DNA of 39,010 nucleotides, from positions 1-39,010 of the forward strand of contig CAMKOU010000004.1 in assembly GCA_946414505.1 (NCBI GenBank), read 5' to 3'. The DNA is from an uncultured Clostridia bacterium (lineage in GTDB: Bacteria > Bacillota > Clostridia > Oscillospirales > Acutalibacteraceae). Below the pieces are notes generated by a model, which did no database searches, was not told the origin of the DNA, and saw only the letters and a program-made list of their open reading frames with translations. Positions 31,638 through 39,010 of this stretch are shown here, one piece after another. The position numbers were made by a program, and so were the translations under genes. Numbering within the stretch: position 1 is the first letter of the stretch; each line of letters opens with the position of its first letter.

Positions 31638-34376
31638 TCAAATGGTAATATCCTCGCCGATGCGGTACGCAACCTGGAGCTCCGCAAGGAATCTTTGGAT
31701 ATCGGTGGCGTCATTGATGGTCACTTGTCCGTCGCCGTCCACATCTGCCACCTTCGCGGCAGTTTCGGAAAGCACCTTGGTTTGTGCAAGATACATTTGA
31801 ATCGACGTGACGTCGTCGATCGTCACCTTGCCGTCCAAATTGGCGTCGCCCAGCTTACGGGTTTCTCCCGGAACGCTGCCGATCTGCACATTGACGACAG
31901 CGGCGCCTTCGTCCGTGGTCACGGTCAAAGCAGTTTTGCCGTCGGGCAGGCTTTCCAACAGCGCCGGGCTGAGGGTAATGTCGCCGCCGACGATGGAAAC
32001 GCCGTTTTCTATAGCATAACCGAAAAGCTTGCCGTCCTTTCTGACGGTTGCCCAAGCGGACTGCGAATCGGTATGCAGGATAACCGGCTCGCTGCTGCCT
32101 CTCTGCCACTTCACATCGGCATTTTCCACCGTGAGCTTGGTTTCGGGGACAGGCTTCCTGTCGTTGGAGATCAGGTAAAGCTGCGCACCGTAGAACGGGT
32201 TGGCGGTGGTGACGTACATACCTTCCTCGGTGGTGACAAAGCGGAGAGCGCCATAGTTGAACTTATCGCCGAAGCCGTTGTCGGTCACGACCTCCCAATT
32301 GTCGCCATCGGCGGTTTTAAAGATGTCAAAGCCCTGTGTATCGTCCTTAACGACCGTGCTGATTTGGTTATACAAACCGACCGCCTTGATAACATCCTTG
32401 ATTTTGGCGATTTCTTCGCGGAAGTTTCCGGTGGTGGCGGCGATCACATTGTCGATGATCTCATCCATGATACCGGTCAACACGTCGGCTTCCGTCTCCG
32501 TCATTGCCCAGGAGATCTCCCTGATGCTGTTCTCCATTTCCTCCAAAGCGGCAGTCAGTTGCAGGGCAGCGGCGTTGTATTCCGTCACAAACGCGTTGAC
32601 AGCTGCTTCATCCATGATGTCCAAGGTTTGGAACTTCGCGGTAATGCGGTCCATTTCCGCCATTGCCTCGGCATAGGCGGGGGACTCTACGGAGCGGGCG
32701 TCCAGATAGCCCATCATGAACAGCAGCATCTTTTGCCATTGCTCCATGGACGCGATGTCGTCTACGGTTTTGGCGAGCTTCGCCTTTAATTCATCGAGCT
32801 TGGTGGGCTCTTTTTCCGTTTCGGTGTCGGGATTCAGGATCTTATCGGCGAATTCATGGATATCAAATTCGCTGAGCTTGCCCACGATCAGCTTCTTGAC
32901 AAAGTTGGCAATATAGGTGATTTGACGCTGTTTTTCCTCTTTGGACATGTCGGCAAAGCTGCCGCCGGTCAAACGGGTGAGGTAGTTGTAAATGACCTTG
33001 GAATCCATGGTGCTGATGTAAAACTCGCCGTTATACACGCCGTGCTTCCAGATATATTCATTGGTAGTGCCCTCGGTCAGCGCAGTAAAGCCCTGCACCT
33101 CACTGAACGTATGGTTGGTTTCATCCATTCTCCACAGGGTCTGCGCATGATGGAGGGTGGTGACTAACGGATTGAGGTAGGCGCTGAGGTTGGGATTGCC
33201 GGGGTCGGACATCAACGTCAGCATTCCCTGAATACCCGCCAGCTCCGCAGAGATGGTGTGGTCGATGTCATAGGCATACAGCTTGCCGTCATACACGCCC
33301 AACGCGCCGACAACAGACTGATAGCCGAGCGCATAGGAAGCGCCGTCGGTGAAACCGCGCTTGTCGGTTTTGCTCAAGCCTTGATTGTTGGGGCTGTTTT
33401 TATCCCTGCCGATGACCTCTGTCCAAACCCAGCCGTATGCGTTCGCCTTTTCGCCTTCCTTTGCAGGATGACCGCGGAAGACCACATAGCCGAGCATGTT
33501 GGGGATGGTGGCGTAGATTTCGTCGTCATAGGCAACCATATCCCAGAAGGGGCTGCCGGCGGTTGCCGATACAAACGAATCGTCGGCATAGTAGCCGGTT
33601 TCGCCGTCGGCGGTTTCATAGGTAAAGTCGCGCCAGTCGGCTACGCTGTTCCATGCGTCGCCGGTTTCGTTGAGCTGGATGACGGCGAGCTGGCAGTGAC
33701 CGCCTTCCTGCAACGCTTCGTCGGCACGGGTGCCGGCAAAGTACAGTCTGTCACGATAAATGCAGTTGGCGCGCATACTGGAGCCCTGCTTGGTGGAATA
33801 AACAGGGGTCAGCGCGTCGTTCTTGTCCAGCTTATAGATGACGGGTGTGGCGTCGGAGCCGCCGATATAGGTGGTAAAATACAGATCATCCTCGTATTTT
33901 GCCACATGACGGAAGGGCTCCTTTGTCTCGGCGATCACTTCAAATTCACCGGGGTTTGCACGATTCATTTTGATCAGTACGCCCGCGTTTTCCTTTGTGG
34001 GATAGGGCACCTCGCCGTTGGTGATGATATTCACCAAATTCCAGACCGTTTCACTGTCCATCTTGCCGGAAGCAACCAGCGCGGATTCCAAATACAGCTT
34101 GATGACCGCGCCGACGGTGTTGCGCCAGCCGCCGATATACAGATAGCCGTCACGCTCCGCAAAGCTCCATCCGTAGCCGATTTCCCGGTCGCCGATGTAG
34201 CCGTCCGCCTCTCCCGGTTTGCCGTCGGGGTTGGAAATACGGGTGACCGTGTCGCCGGAGGGCGTCACCTGCACGGCTGCCGCACCGACCGTTGCCACCG
34301 AGGACAGGGCGATCACACCCGCCAACAACGGCGCTCCGAGTCGCTGCATCCATTTTTTGAATGTTTGTTTCTTCAT
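31638..34376 (-). CDS. Secreted dockerin protein with beta-propeller-like and helical regions
   Basis: The ATG at 34376 (MKKQTFKKWMQRLG) has AGGAG at 8 nt; the protein is 912 aa with a signal peptide ending near VATVGAAA. Residues up to about 440 look like a beta-propeller with repeated 'YDD-x-(L/I)Y' blades (AKYEDDLYFTTYIGG, IYRDRLYFAGTRA, VAYDDEIYATIP, GVYDGKLYAYDI). A helical, charged stretch (about 470-690) interrupts it, and one more blade follows (FGDKFNYGALRFVTTEEGMYVTTANPF). The C-terminus is a type I dockerin with two calcium loops (DANLDGKVTIDDV and DVDGDGQVTINDA). Dockerins bind cohesins; no cohesin gene is in the window. Substrate unknown. Confidence 0.85.
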   Translation of the reverse strand: MKKQTFKKWMQRLGAPLLAGVIALSSVATVGAAAVQVTPSGDTVTRISNPDGKPGEADGYIGDREIGYGWSFAERDGYLYIGGWRNTVGAVIKLYLESALVASGKMDSETVWNLVNIITNGEVPYPTKENAGVLIKMNRANPGEFEVIAETKEPFRHVAKYEDDLYFTTYIGGSDATPVIYKLDKNDALTPVYSTKQGSSMRANCIYRDRLYFAGTRADEALQEGGHCQLAVIQLNETGDAWNSVADWRDFTYETADGETGYYADDSFVSATAGSPFWDMVAYDDEIYATIPNMLGYVVFRGHPAKEGEKANAYGWVWTEVIGRDKNSPNNQGLSKTDKRGFTDGASYALGYQSVVGALGVYDGKLYAYDIDHTISAELAGIQGMLTLMSDPGNPNLSAYLNPLVTTLHHAQTLWRMDETNHTFSEVQGFTALTEGTTNEYIWKHGVYNGEFYISTMDSKVIYNYLTRLTGGSFADMSKEEKQRQITYIANFVKKLIVGKLSEFDIHEFADKILNPDTETEKEPTKLDELKAKLAKTVDDIASMEQWQKMLLFMMGYLDARSVESPAYAEAMAEMDRITAKFQTLDIMDEAAVNAFVTEYNAAALQLTAALEEMENSIREISWAMTETEADVLTGIMDEIIDNVIAATTGNFREEIAKIKDVIKAVGLYNQISTVVKDDTQGFDIFKTADGDNWEVVTDNGFGDKFNYGALRFVTTEEGMYVTTANPFYGAQLYLISNDRKPVPETKLTVENADVKWQRGSSEPVILHTDSQSAWATVRKDGKLFGYAIENGVSIVGGDITLSPALLESLPDGKTALTVTTDEGAAVVNVQIGSVPGETRKLGDANLDGKVTIDDVTSIQMYLAQTKVLSETAAKVADVDGDGQVTINDATDIQRFLAELQVAYRIGEDITI

Positions 34377-34409
34377 ATTCTCTCTCCTCATTTAATAATA
34401 TGCAGTATC

Positions 34410-34438
34410 ATTATATCACAAATTATCGCCGTTTGCAA
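34410..34438 (-). promoter_or_regulatory. Promoter of the dockerin gene
   Basis: Minus strand TTGCAA - 17 nt - TATAAT, 34 nt upstream of the ATG at 34376. Confidence 0.75.
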
Positions 34439-34463
34439 TATTTTAATAAAAAAATTCATTATT

Positions 34464-35906
34464 TTAACGTAAATATGTTACAAGCGTTGCAAAAAACGAC
34501 AATGCTGCCAGCAACGTGATGATGAGGGCGTGAATATGCATATCCTGCGCCATCAGACCCAACATCTCACGCAGAATCGAATTGGGATAATATACCCATT
34601 TGGTTTTGGACGCAATGCCCTGCACAGCATACAGCGGCACTCTTGCGGCAAGCACGTAGCTGCGCAGCATGTGATAATCGGAGGTAGCAAAGGCGATGTG
34701 CCTGTTTTTGCCGCCGTACTTTTCAATGATCTCTCCGGCGTACAGCAGGTTTTGAAAGGTACTGGAGGATCGGCTTTCGGCGATCATGCGCGCCGCCGGA
34801 ACGCCGTGCGCTGTCAAATAGCGCTGAACCGCTGCGCTTGGCGCTGTCGCATCGTGCTTTCCCCTGCCGCCTGTGGAAACAAATACGGCGTGCCTGCCTG
34901 TTTTTTCGTATTGTTTTTGTGCAAAGGCAAGGGCACTGTCCACACGTCTTTGCAGCAGCGGCGTCAGCGTACCGTCCTCCTGAACGGCACCGCTGAGGAT
35001 CACGATATAGTCCCTGTCAAGCGTCGGCTTGCGGTGTGCCGCCGACCATGCCACCACCACGGCAGAGAGCAGCAAACAGGTAAAGAAACCGACAATGACG
35101 GCGAGAACGTTAGAAATGCCCGTCAACACGGCGCTGCCGGATTTGCCAAAGCGAAACAGGACATTGACAAACAAAACGACTATCCACAAAACAGCGAGAA
35201 CGATACAGGGCAGCTGCAGCAAACGTATTCCCTCGCGGCGCATCAGCAGGATATTGCTGAGAATCACCGCAACGGCAAAGGCAGTCATAAACGGAGCCGT
35301 TACCGAAATGAACGTTTTACAGGAGGTGGCCATCACACGAAACAGCTTGCCGAAGGTGACGGGTGCCTGTGAACCGCCAAACAGCGAGACCGTCAGCGTC
35401 ACCAGGGTAATGGCAAAAAACAACGCCGCGCCGCCGCAGTTTATCATGGTATAGCCAAACGCCGCGCGTTTTCGGCACAGGCAAAACGCTGCAGCTGCCG
35501 CCGCCGTTATCACCGCGACATCTGCCAGCATGATCAGAATGACGGCAAAGCTTCCGTTGCAATCGAGCGTGCTGACGTTGGCGATCACTCTGCCGAAGGG
35601 CAGCACATATATTTTGCCGTATGCCAAAATCCGGCTGCTGTCATTTACCGGCGTGATTTGCAGCTCGGTTTTTCCCGTTTGCACAGGCAAAACCGTATAG
35701 TACAGCCGGTTGCCGTCTGCATACACATCTGTCACCTTTATTTTGTCATTGGAAAGCCGCACAGAAACAGGCTGCGCATCGTCATAGCCTGCATACAGCA
35801 CCTCTGCCCCCTTGTAATCCGTTGCCGAAAACCAGATAATACCGGCGGCAAGCAACACCGAGCACAGCAGGAACAGTGCCAACAGGAGACTGCCGGTTTT
35901 TTTCAT
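34464..35906 (-). CDS. DUF218 (YdcF/SanA/ElyC-type) multi-helix membrane protein
   Basis: A 480-aa protein. After an N-terminal membrane helix (LLLALFLLCSVLLAAGIIWF), a short extracytoplasmic beta domain (VRLSNDKIKVTDVYADGNRLYYTVLPVQTGKTELQITP) precedes about five helices. The DUF218 domain is at about 300-450: YIVILSGAVQEDGTLTPLLQRRVDSALAFA, VFVSTGGRGKHDATAPSAAVQRYL, ESRSSSTFQNLLYAGEII and ATSDYHMLRSYVLAARV. A last helix (HALIITLLAALSFFATLV) follows. Relatives such as ElyC and SanA affect envelope integrity and peptidoglycan or lipid-carrier metabolism, but the reaction is not established. The SD is AAAGGAG. Confidence 0.88.
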   Translation of the reverse strand: MKKTGSLLLALFLLCSVLLAAGIIWFSATDYKGAEVLYAGYDDAQPVSVRLSNDKIKVTDVYADGNRLYYTVLPVQTGKTELQITPVNDSSRILAYGKIYVLPFGRVIANVSTLDCNGSFAVILIMLADVAVITAAAAAAFCLCRKRAAFGYTMINCGGAALFFAITLVTLTVSLFGGSQAPVTFGKLFRVMATSCKTFISVTAPFMTAFAVAVILSNILLMRREGIRLLQLPCIVLAVLWIVVLFVNVLFRFGKSGSAVLTGISNVLAVIVGFFTCLLLSAVVVAWSAAHRKPTLDRDYIVILSGAVQEDGTLTPLLQRRVDSALAFAQKQYEKTGRHAVFVSTGGRGKHDATAPSAAVQRYLTAHGVPAARMIAESRSSSTFQNLLYAGEIIEKYGGKNRHIAFATSDYHMLRSYVLAARVPLYAVQGIASKTKWVYYPNSILREMLGLMAQDMHIHALIITLLAALSFFATLVTYLR

Positions 35907-35953
35907 GTACAGCGCTCCTTTCTCCTTTTGTGGTTTTATTGGAAGATAGTATC

Positions 35954-35982
35954 AGTATAGCAGTTTTGCAGCGGTTTGTAAA
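35954..35982 (-). promoter_or_regulatory. Promoter of the DUF218 gene
   Basis: Minus strand TTTACA - 17 nt - TATACT with a TGC extension, 48 nt upstream of the ATG. Confidence 0.7.
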
Positions 35983-35992
35983 CAGAACAGAG

Positions 35993-36028
35993 AAAAAAGA
36001 AACCCCCAAGCCCGCAGGCTTGGAGGTT
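35993..36028 (-). terminator. Terminator after the SleB-like gene
   Basis: Minus strand AACCTCCAAGCC-tgcg-GGCTTGGGGGTT, an 11-of-12-bp stem, followed by TCTTTTTTCTC. It lies a few bases past the stop codon at 36035. Confidence 0.85.
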
Positions 36029-36034
36029 GTTTGA

Positions 36035-37210
36035 TTACGCTACATTCAGATCAAAGAATCTGACGCCGTCGATTTCGGTCAAGTACGTCTGGGTTTCATG
36101 CCAAGCACTGTAGCCGATGTAGAAGCACATGACTCTGTGCTGTACAGCGATGCCGTCCTGGTCAAAGATGTAAGAAACCGCGTTCTTAACGTCGGAATTC
36201 GGCTGAACGGATGTAGAACCAAAATACTGGTATTCGTCGATGATGTAATCAATGGAAGTGGTGTGCGAGCGAACCATCGAATCGCGGATCGCCTGTGCGA
36301 CAACGGCACAGCCGACATAGCCCATGGTGCCGGCCTCGCCCATGACCAAACGTTCGAGCTTCGCGCGATCGTAAGAAGAAAGGCTGAGGTGTGTGGCAGA
36401 GTAGCTGTAGTCCGGATTGGAAATGGAAATCAGCGCGCTGCTGCTGCTTTTGCTGCTGCTTTTGCTGCTGCTGCTCGAGGACGATTTAGCGGGGGTGCTG
36501 CTTTCGTAGTAGCTGTAGCTGTAATCGTCATCATCATCGTAATCATAATTATAGCTATAATCGTAATCGTCATCATAGTAGCTGCTGTCGCTGCTGTCAT
36601 CGTAATAGCTGTAATTATAATCGTAATCATAATCGTCATCGTAGTCATAGCTGACGGCTGAGGACGAAGCTGACTGCTTGACGGCAGGTGCTGCCGCAAC
36701 AGACTTGACAGACGCCTTTTTTGCGGCGGTGCCAACGGAAGCTGCTGCAACGGATTTCGGCGCTACGGCGATCGCTGCGACTTTGGTGGTGGCAGCTTTT
36801 TTGGCCGCGGCTGTCTTTTTCGCCGGAGTTGTAGCAGTGGGGGTCGCAGTCTTTTTTACAGCCGCCGCAGTGGCAGGCTGCACCGAGGCTGCAGGTGCGG
36901 TGGTGTCAACAGCAGTGGTTGCTTTGTTTGCCTTGTTGACATACGTGCGGTTGGGGTCGGCACAGTTGGTGGCAATAACCGAAGCAAACGTGTCGATATC
37001 ACCGACCGCATAAGAAGCAAGTCTGCTGTCGGAGTACGCCTCAACACCCGGAGCGAGTGTTGTGGTGGGTACGACAAGAACAGCTGCCGCAAGCATGGCG
37101 GCACATCCGACGGATGTTACCTTGAGCGCCGTGCGGCTTTTTCTGGAAGCCGCAGGCTGATGATGTGCGGGCGTTGTTTTGTCATTCTGCTTTTGATTGG
37201 TAGCTCTCAA
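36035..37210 (-). CDS. SleB-like (Hydrolase_2) cell wall hydrolase with Ala/Lys and Tyr/Asp low-complexity tracts
   Basis: A 391-aa protein starting at a TTG with GGGAGG at 8-10 nt. Residues 1-58 have a basic start and a long signal/anchor segment (VTSVGCAAMLAAAVLVVP). An Ala/Thr/Lys tract spans about 95-180, and residues 188-235 are almost only Tyr, Asp, Ser and Asn (repeated DYDYDY), followed by a poly-Ser/Lys tract. The C-terminal domain (about 275-391) matches the SleB/Hydrolase_2 pattern LERLVMGEAGTMGYVGCAVVAQAIRDSM, with the catalytic Glu292. SleB-type enzymes are lytic transglycosylases acting on spore cortex or cell wall. Whether this one is spore-specific is unknown. Confidence 0.8.
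   Translation of the reverse strand: MRATNQKQNDKTTPAHHQPAASRKSRTALKVTSVGCAAMLAAAVLVVPTTTLAPGVEAYSDSRLASYAVGDIDTFASVIATNCADPNRTYVNKANKATTAVDTTAPAASVQPATAAAVKKTATPTATTPAKKTAAAKKAATTKVAAIAVAPKSVAAASVGTAAKKASVKSVAAAPAVKQSASSSAVSYDYDDDYDYDYNYSYYDDSSDSSYYDDDYDYSYNYDYDDDDDYSYSYYESSTPAKSSSSSSSKSSSKSSSSALISISNPDYSYSATHLSLSSYDRAKLERLVMGEAGTMGYVGCAVVAQAIRDSMVRSHTTSIDYIIDEYQYFGSTSVQPNSDVKNAVSYIFDQDGIAVQHRVMCFYIGYSAWHETQTYLTEIDGVRFFDLNVA
36506..36649 (-). repeat. Tyr/Asp codon repeat tract within the SleB-like gene
   Basis: The DNA is a run of GAT/GAC and TAT/TAC codons with occasional AGC and AAT, encoding residues 188-235. It reads as imperfect 6- to 12-nt repeats on the plus strand (ATCGTAATCATAATTATAGC and similar), so it is prone to slippage and length variation. 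Confidence 0.85.
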
Positions 37211-37509
37211 AAATTTGTCCTCCCTTTGCGTTTACCTGTCAGTCGCACACATGATATAGATGAAACCGGCGTGCGGACTGTATCAGGCGACGTCTTTAGT
37301 CGTAAAATTTTATCAAACACACAATTTCATATAGTATTAAAACATACTTTTTCATAAATTGCAAGTCGAGGTGTTTGAATCGGGTTGTCATTTTTGTAAT
37401 GATTTTGTAACCCTTCGGCTTTTAATGTTTTTATGAAATTATAATTTAGCATTTTTGCACAAAATTCATACAAACAAATCGTATATCCTGCCGGTTTTTG
37501 AAAAACTGA
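37211..37509 (-). other. AT-rich gap with the leader of the SleB-like gene
   Basis: No ORF with a plausible SD was found. On the minus strand a possible promoter TTGCAA - 17 nt - TTTAAT occurs near 37350, and the leader behind it contains an 8-bp hairpin with one bulge (AGTC-GCAC ... GTGC-g-GACT on the plus strand, 37232-37280). I looked for a c-di-AMP (ydaO) riboswitch, often upstream of such hydrolases, but the key conserved segments were not found. Confidence 0.35.
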
Positions 37510-37548
37510 AAAAAATTCAATTTTTCCAGAAAAACAGCCGTTTTCTGG
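37510..37548 (-). terminator. Terminator overlapping the end of the PRC-barrel gene
   Basis: Minus strand CCAGAAAA-cggctgt-TTTTCTGG lies inside the last codons, followed after a few bases by TTTTTTTC. The stop codon is at 37517-37519. Confidence 0.6.
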
Positions 37549-37804
37549 CATTTTTGACGGGTCTCGGAAGTTTGCAGGACACAATGACGGCGTCCTCCCC
37601 TATCAACTGAATCTTATCCCACGGAATCACATAATCCTCTTGATTTTTGAAGAAGCCGAACGGAAAAAAGCGGTTAAATATTACAAAAGCTACAACACAG
37701 GCGGTTTTTGTATCCACTACTATATCATCCACCGTTCCGAGGCGCGCGCCGTCCACCGCGCTGATCACCTCCTTGCTCCTTAGCTCACTGAGACGACAGT
37801 TCAT
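37517..37804 (-). CDS. ylmC: YlmC/YmxH-family PRC-barrel sporulation protein
   Basis: The true start is the ATG at 37804, with GGAGGTG at 9 nt, giving 95 aa; the 294-aa ORF of the track is an upstream open frame overlapping degV. The sequence MNCRLSELRSKEVISAVDGARLGTVDDIVVDTKTACVVAFVI is the PRC-barrel pattern of the YlmC/YmxH group, followed by EDYVIPWDKIQLIGEDAVIV. Members are linked to sporulation by gene distribution and regulon; their biochemical role is not known. The basic tail (KNARKRLFFWKN) is longer than usual. It diverges from degV across about 110 nt. Confidence 0.87.
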   Translation of the reverse strand: MNCRLSELRSKEVISAVDGARLGTVDDIVVDTKTACVVAFVIFNRFFPFGFFKNQEDYVIPWDKIQLIGEDAVIVSCKLPRPVKNARKRLFFWKN

Positions 37805-37853
37805 TTTTAAACACCTCCGCCATATTGTATGAATAGGAATCGCAGGATATGCG

Positions 37854-37882
37854 TTGACTTTTGAAAAGGAATTTGATAAAAT
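37854..37882 (+). promoter_or_regulatory. Promoter of the degV gene
   Basis: TTGACT - 17 nt - TAAAAT, 34 nt before the ATG at 37916. Confidence 0.75.
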
Positions 37883-37915
37883 AAAGATACTATAATTATG
37901 ACCGGAGTGAATGAG

Positions 37916-38788
37916 ATGCAATATGTTTTTATGACCGACGCCTCCTGTGATTTGACGCAAAAGCAGGTGGAGGAAGCAGGCGTTAAGGTTCTTCCTATGG
38001 AATTTCAAATTGAAGATAAATATTACCAGCATTATCCCGACTGCCGCATGATGGCGCTGGATGAGTTTTACGACCAACTGAAAAAGGGCGTGCTGCCCAA
38101 AACCACGCAAATCAACTACATGAGCTTTAAGCAATATTTCGAGCCGTATCTCAAGGCGGGTAAGGATGTGCTGTACACGGGCATTCCTACGGGACTCAGC
38201 GGCACCTATGACACCTGTATGATCGCGGTCAAGGAGCTGGAGGAAGCTTATCCGCAGCGCAACATCGTGGTGGTGGATTCCCGCTGCGACTCCGCAGGCC
38301 TGGGACTTTTGGTGTATTTGGCAGGCAAAGAATACCAAAAGGGCGCCACCATTGAGGAGCTGGAGCAGTTTATTCTCGACACGCGCGACAGCATTGCCCA
38401 CTGGTTTGTGGTGGACGATTTAGACCAGCTCAAACGCGGCGGCAGGATCTCCGCCGTGACCGCCACCTTTGGCAAGGCGCTGCAAATCAAGCCGCTGATC
38501 AGCTGCGACGAAACCGGAAAGCTCGTCAACGTCGGCAAAATCAGGGGCAAAAGCAATGTGATCCCCACCTTGGAAAAGTACGTCAAGCGCGACGCCGTCA
38601 ATCCCAAAAAGAGCATAGCCTTTGTTGCCCACGCTGACAACCGCGAGGGCGCCAAGGAACTGCGCAAGGCGATCAAGGGTATGTTTAAGGAAGTGCAAAT
38701 TTGCGACATCGGTCCCGTCATCGGTGCGCACGTCGGCTCGGGTATGCTGGCGGTCGTCTTTACAGGCAAAAGAGAGCTGACAGCGTAA
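37916..38788 (+). CDS. DegV-family fatty-acid-binding protein (FakB candidate)
   Basis: The ATG at 37916 (MQYVFMTDASCDLTQKQ) has GGAG at 9-10 nt; the first ATG at 37898 lacks an SD. The 290-aa protein has DegV hallmarks: MTDASCDL, KTTQINYMSFKQYF, YTGIPTGLSGTYDTC, VVDSRCDSAGLGLLVY, LDQLKRGGRISAVTATFGKALQIKPLI and IGPVIGAHVGSGMLAVVF. In FakAB systems such proteins hold a fatty acid for phosphorylation by FakA, and a fakA homologue is at 6048-7703. Genomes usually carry several degV genes, so pairing with that FakA is likely but unproven. A repeat-like fragment starts at the stop codon. Confidence 0.92.
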   Translation: MQYVFMTDASCDLTQKQVEEAGVKVLPMEFQIEDKYYQHYPDCRMMALDEFYDQLKKGVLPKTTQINYMSFKQYFEPYLKAGKDVLYTGIPTGLSGTYDTCMIAVKELEEAYPQRNIVVVDSRCDSAGLGLLVYLAGKEYQKGATIEELEQFILDTRDSIAHWFVVDDLDQLKRGGRISAVTATFGKALQIKPLISCDETGKLVNVGKIRGKSNVIPTLEKYVKRDAVNPKKSIAFVAHADNREGAKELRKAIKGMFKEVQICDIGPVIGAHVGSGMLAVVFTGKRELTA

Positions 38789-38815
38789 GCGTGACCCCTG
38801 ACACGATCCGCGCAA
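38787..38815 (+). repeat. Fragment related to the 100-bp tandem repeat
   Basis: AAGCGTGACCCCTGACACGATCCGCGC resembles AAGCGTGACGCTTGACCCAATCCGCGC at 13603. It begins within the degV stop codon TAA, as the other array begins one base after the PAP2 stop. Only the first 28 or so bases match clearly. Confidence 0.5.
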
Positions 38816-39010
38816 CTGGCATTTGATTGCCGGAATACCCGCCAAGCCCGCGTTCAAACGGCACGGAAAGGACACGCTGCTCGCGGCTTTTACGCGGCTG
38901 TGTACCTATGTATCCCCTGTTCTCCGATACTTTTTTGAAACAATCGCATAAATGCAGGGGCTGTGAAAAAAGCCCCCCAAAAAAACAGACAGGCACATAA
39001 CCGAAAGTAT
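38816..39010. other. Terminal non-coding stretch
   Basis: I find no convincing gene here. A short hairpin GGGGCT-gtgaaaaa-AGCCCC (38957-38976) is followed by CCAAAAAAAC, which is not a terminator for the degV strand. An open frame on the minus strand (38760-38996) lacks an SD and covers the repeat fragment, so it is not called. Confidence 0.4.

Noticed and set aside
31215-32789. 524-aa plus-strand ORF (and other long antisense ORFs such as 22491-23738 and 33258-34472)
   Set aside because: They are shadows opposite well-supported genes, favoured by GC-rich codon use, and have no SD or recognisable domains.
37211-37516. c-di-AMP (ydaO) riboswitch upstream of the SleB-like gene
   Set aside because: The gene type fits, but the conserved GGGGGA/GGGTGAAT-type core segments were not found; only a partial resemblance near GACAGGTAAACGC exists.
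37517-38401. 294-aa minus-strand ORF listed in the track
   Set aside because: Its first two thirds overlap the degV gene and have no SD. Only the last 95 residues, from the ATG at 37804, match a known family.
38760-38996. 78-aa minus-strand ORF at the right end
   Set aside because: No SD, Cys/Leu-rich random composition, and it overlaps the repeat fragment and the degV stop.

Overview
The window looks like a chromosomal stretch from an endospore-forming anaerobic member of the Clostridia, most likely a gut Oscillospirales/Ruminococcaceae-type organism. The sequence evidence is a set of Firmicutes sporulation genes (yqfC, yqfD, ylbJ and a YlmC/YmxH-like PRC-barrel gene), a SleB-type cell-wall hydrolase, a DacF-type carboxypeptidase, a type I dockerin protein, sigma-A promoters with 17-nt spacers, strong Shine-Dalgarno sites and moderately GC-rich coding DNA with AT-rich gaps. 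Order-level placement is inference; I see no rRNA, tRNA, prophage, transposase or CRISPR array.

Layout. Positions 1-10088 run leftward: yqfC, yqfD, ymdB-like, fakA/yloV, recG, dacF-like, nrdR, an unannotated 40-aa ORF and a membrane-anchored SpoIIE/RsbU-type PP2C phosphatase. Positions 10147-13601 run rightward: ylbJ, asnB and a PAP2 phosphatase, followed by a 100-bp tandem repeat. Positions 13909-17596 run leftward: a C39-like lipoprotein, a zinc-ribbon/PASTA/SH3 membrane protein, mscL with an added zinc ribbon, and tyrS. hemW (+) diverges from tyrS. Next on the minus strand come an O-antigen-ligase-like protein, a protein of unknown function and a translational GTPase fused to a YacP/Rae1-like NYN nuclease domain. 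A six-helix membrane protein and an iron-regulated feoAB fusion with its small Cys-rich partner run rightward. Positions 27399-37804 are a leftward block of secreted and envelope proteins: polysaccharide deacetylase, small membrane protein, lipoprotein, transglutaminase lipoprotein, dockerin protein, DUF218 membrane protein, SleB-like hydrolase and the PRC-barrel protein. A degV/fakB-type gene (+) closes the window.

How the genes fit together. Several envelope functions recur (D,D-carboxypeptidase, polysaccharide deacetylase, SleB-like hydrolase, DUF218, PAP2, O-antigen-ligase-like), together with spore formation genes, translation and RNA quality control (tyrS, GTPase-NYN fusion, YmdB), iron uptake and fatty-acid activation (FakA plus a DegV-type FakB candidate at opposite ends).

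Most notable: (i) the GTPase-NYN fusion, which links a ribosome-binding translational GTPase to a domain whose Bacillus relative (Rae1) cuts mRNA in the ribosomal A site; (ii) a palindromic, MITE-like repeat in three copies, each at or just after a stop codon; (iii) a second repeat family, also starting at stop codons, with an exact 100-bp period; and (iv) a SleB-like protein with a 48-residue Tyr/Asp tract.
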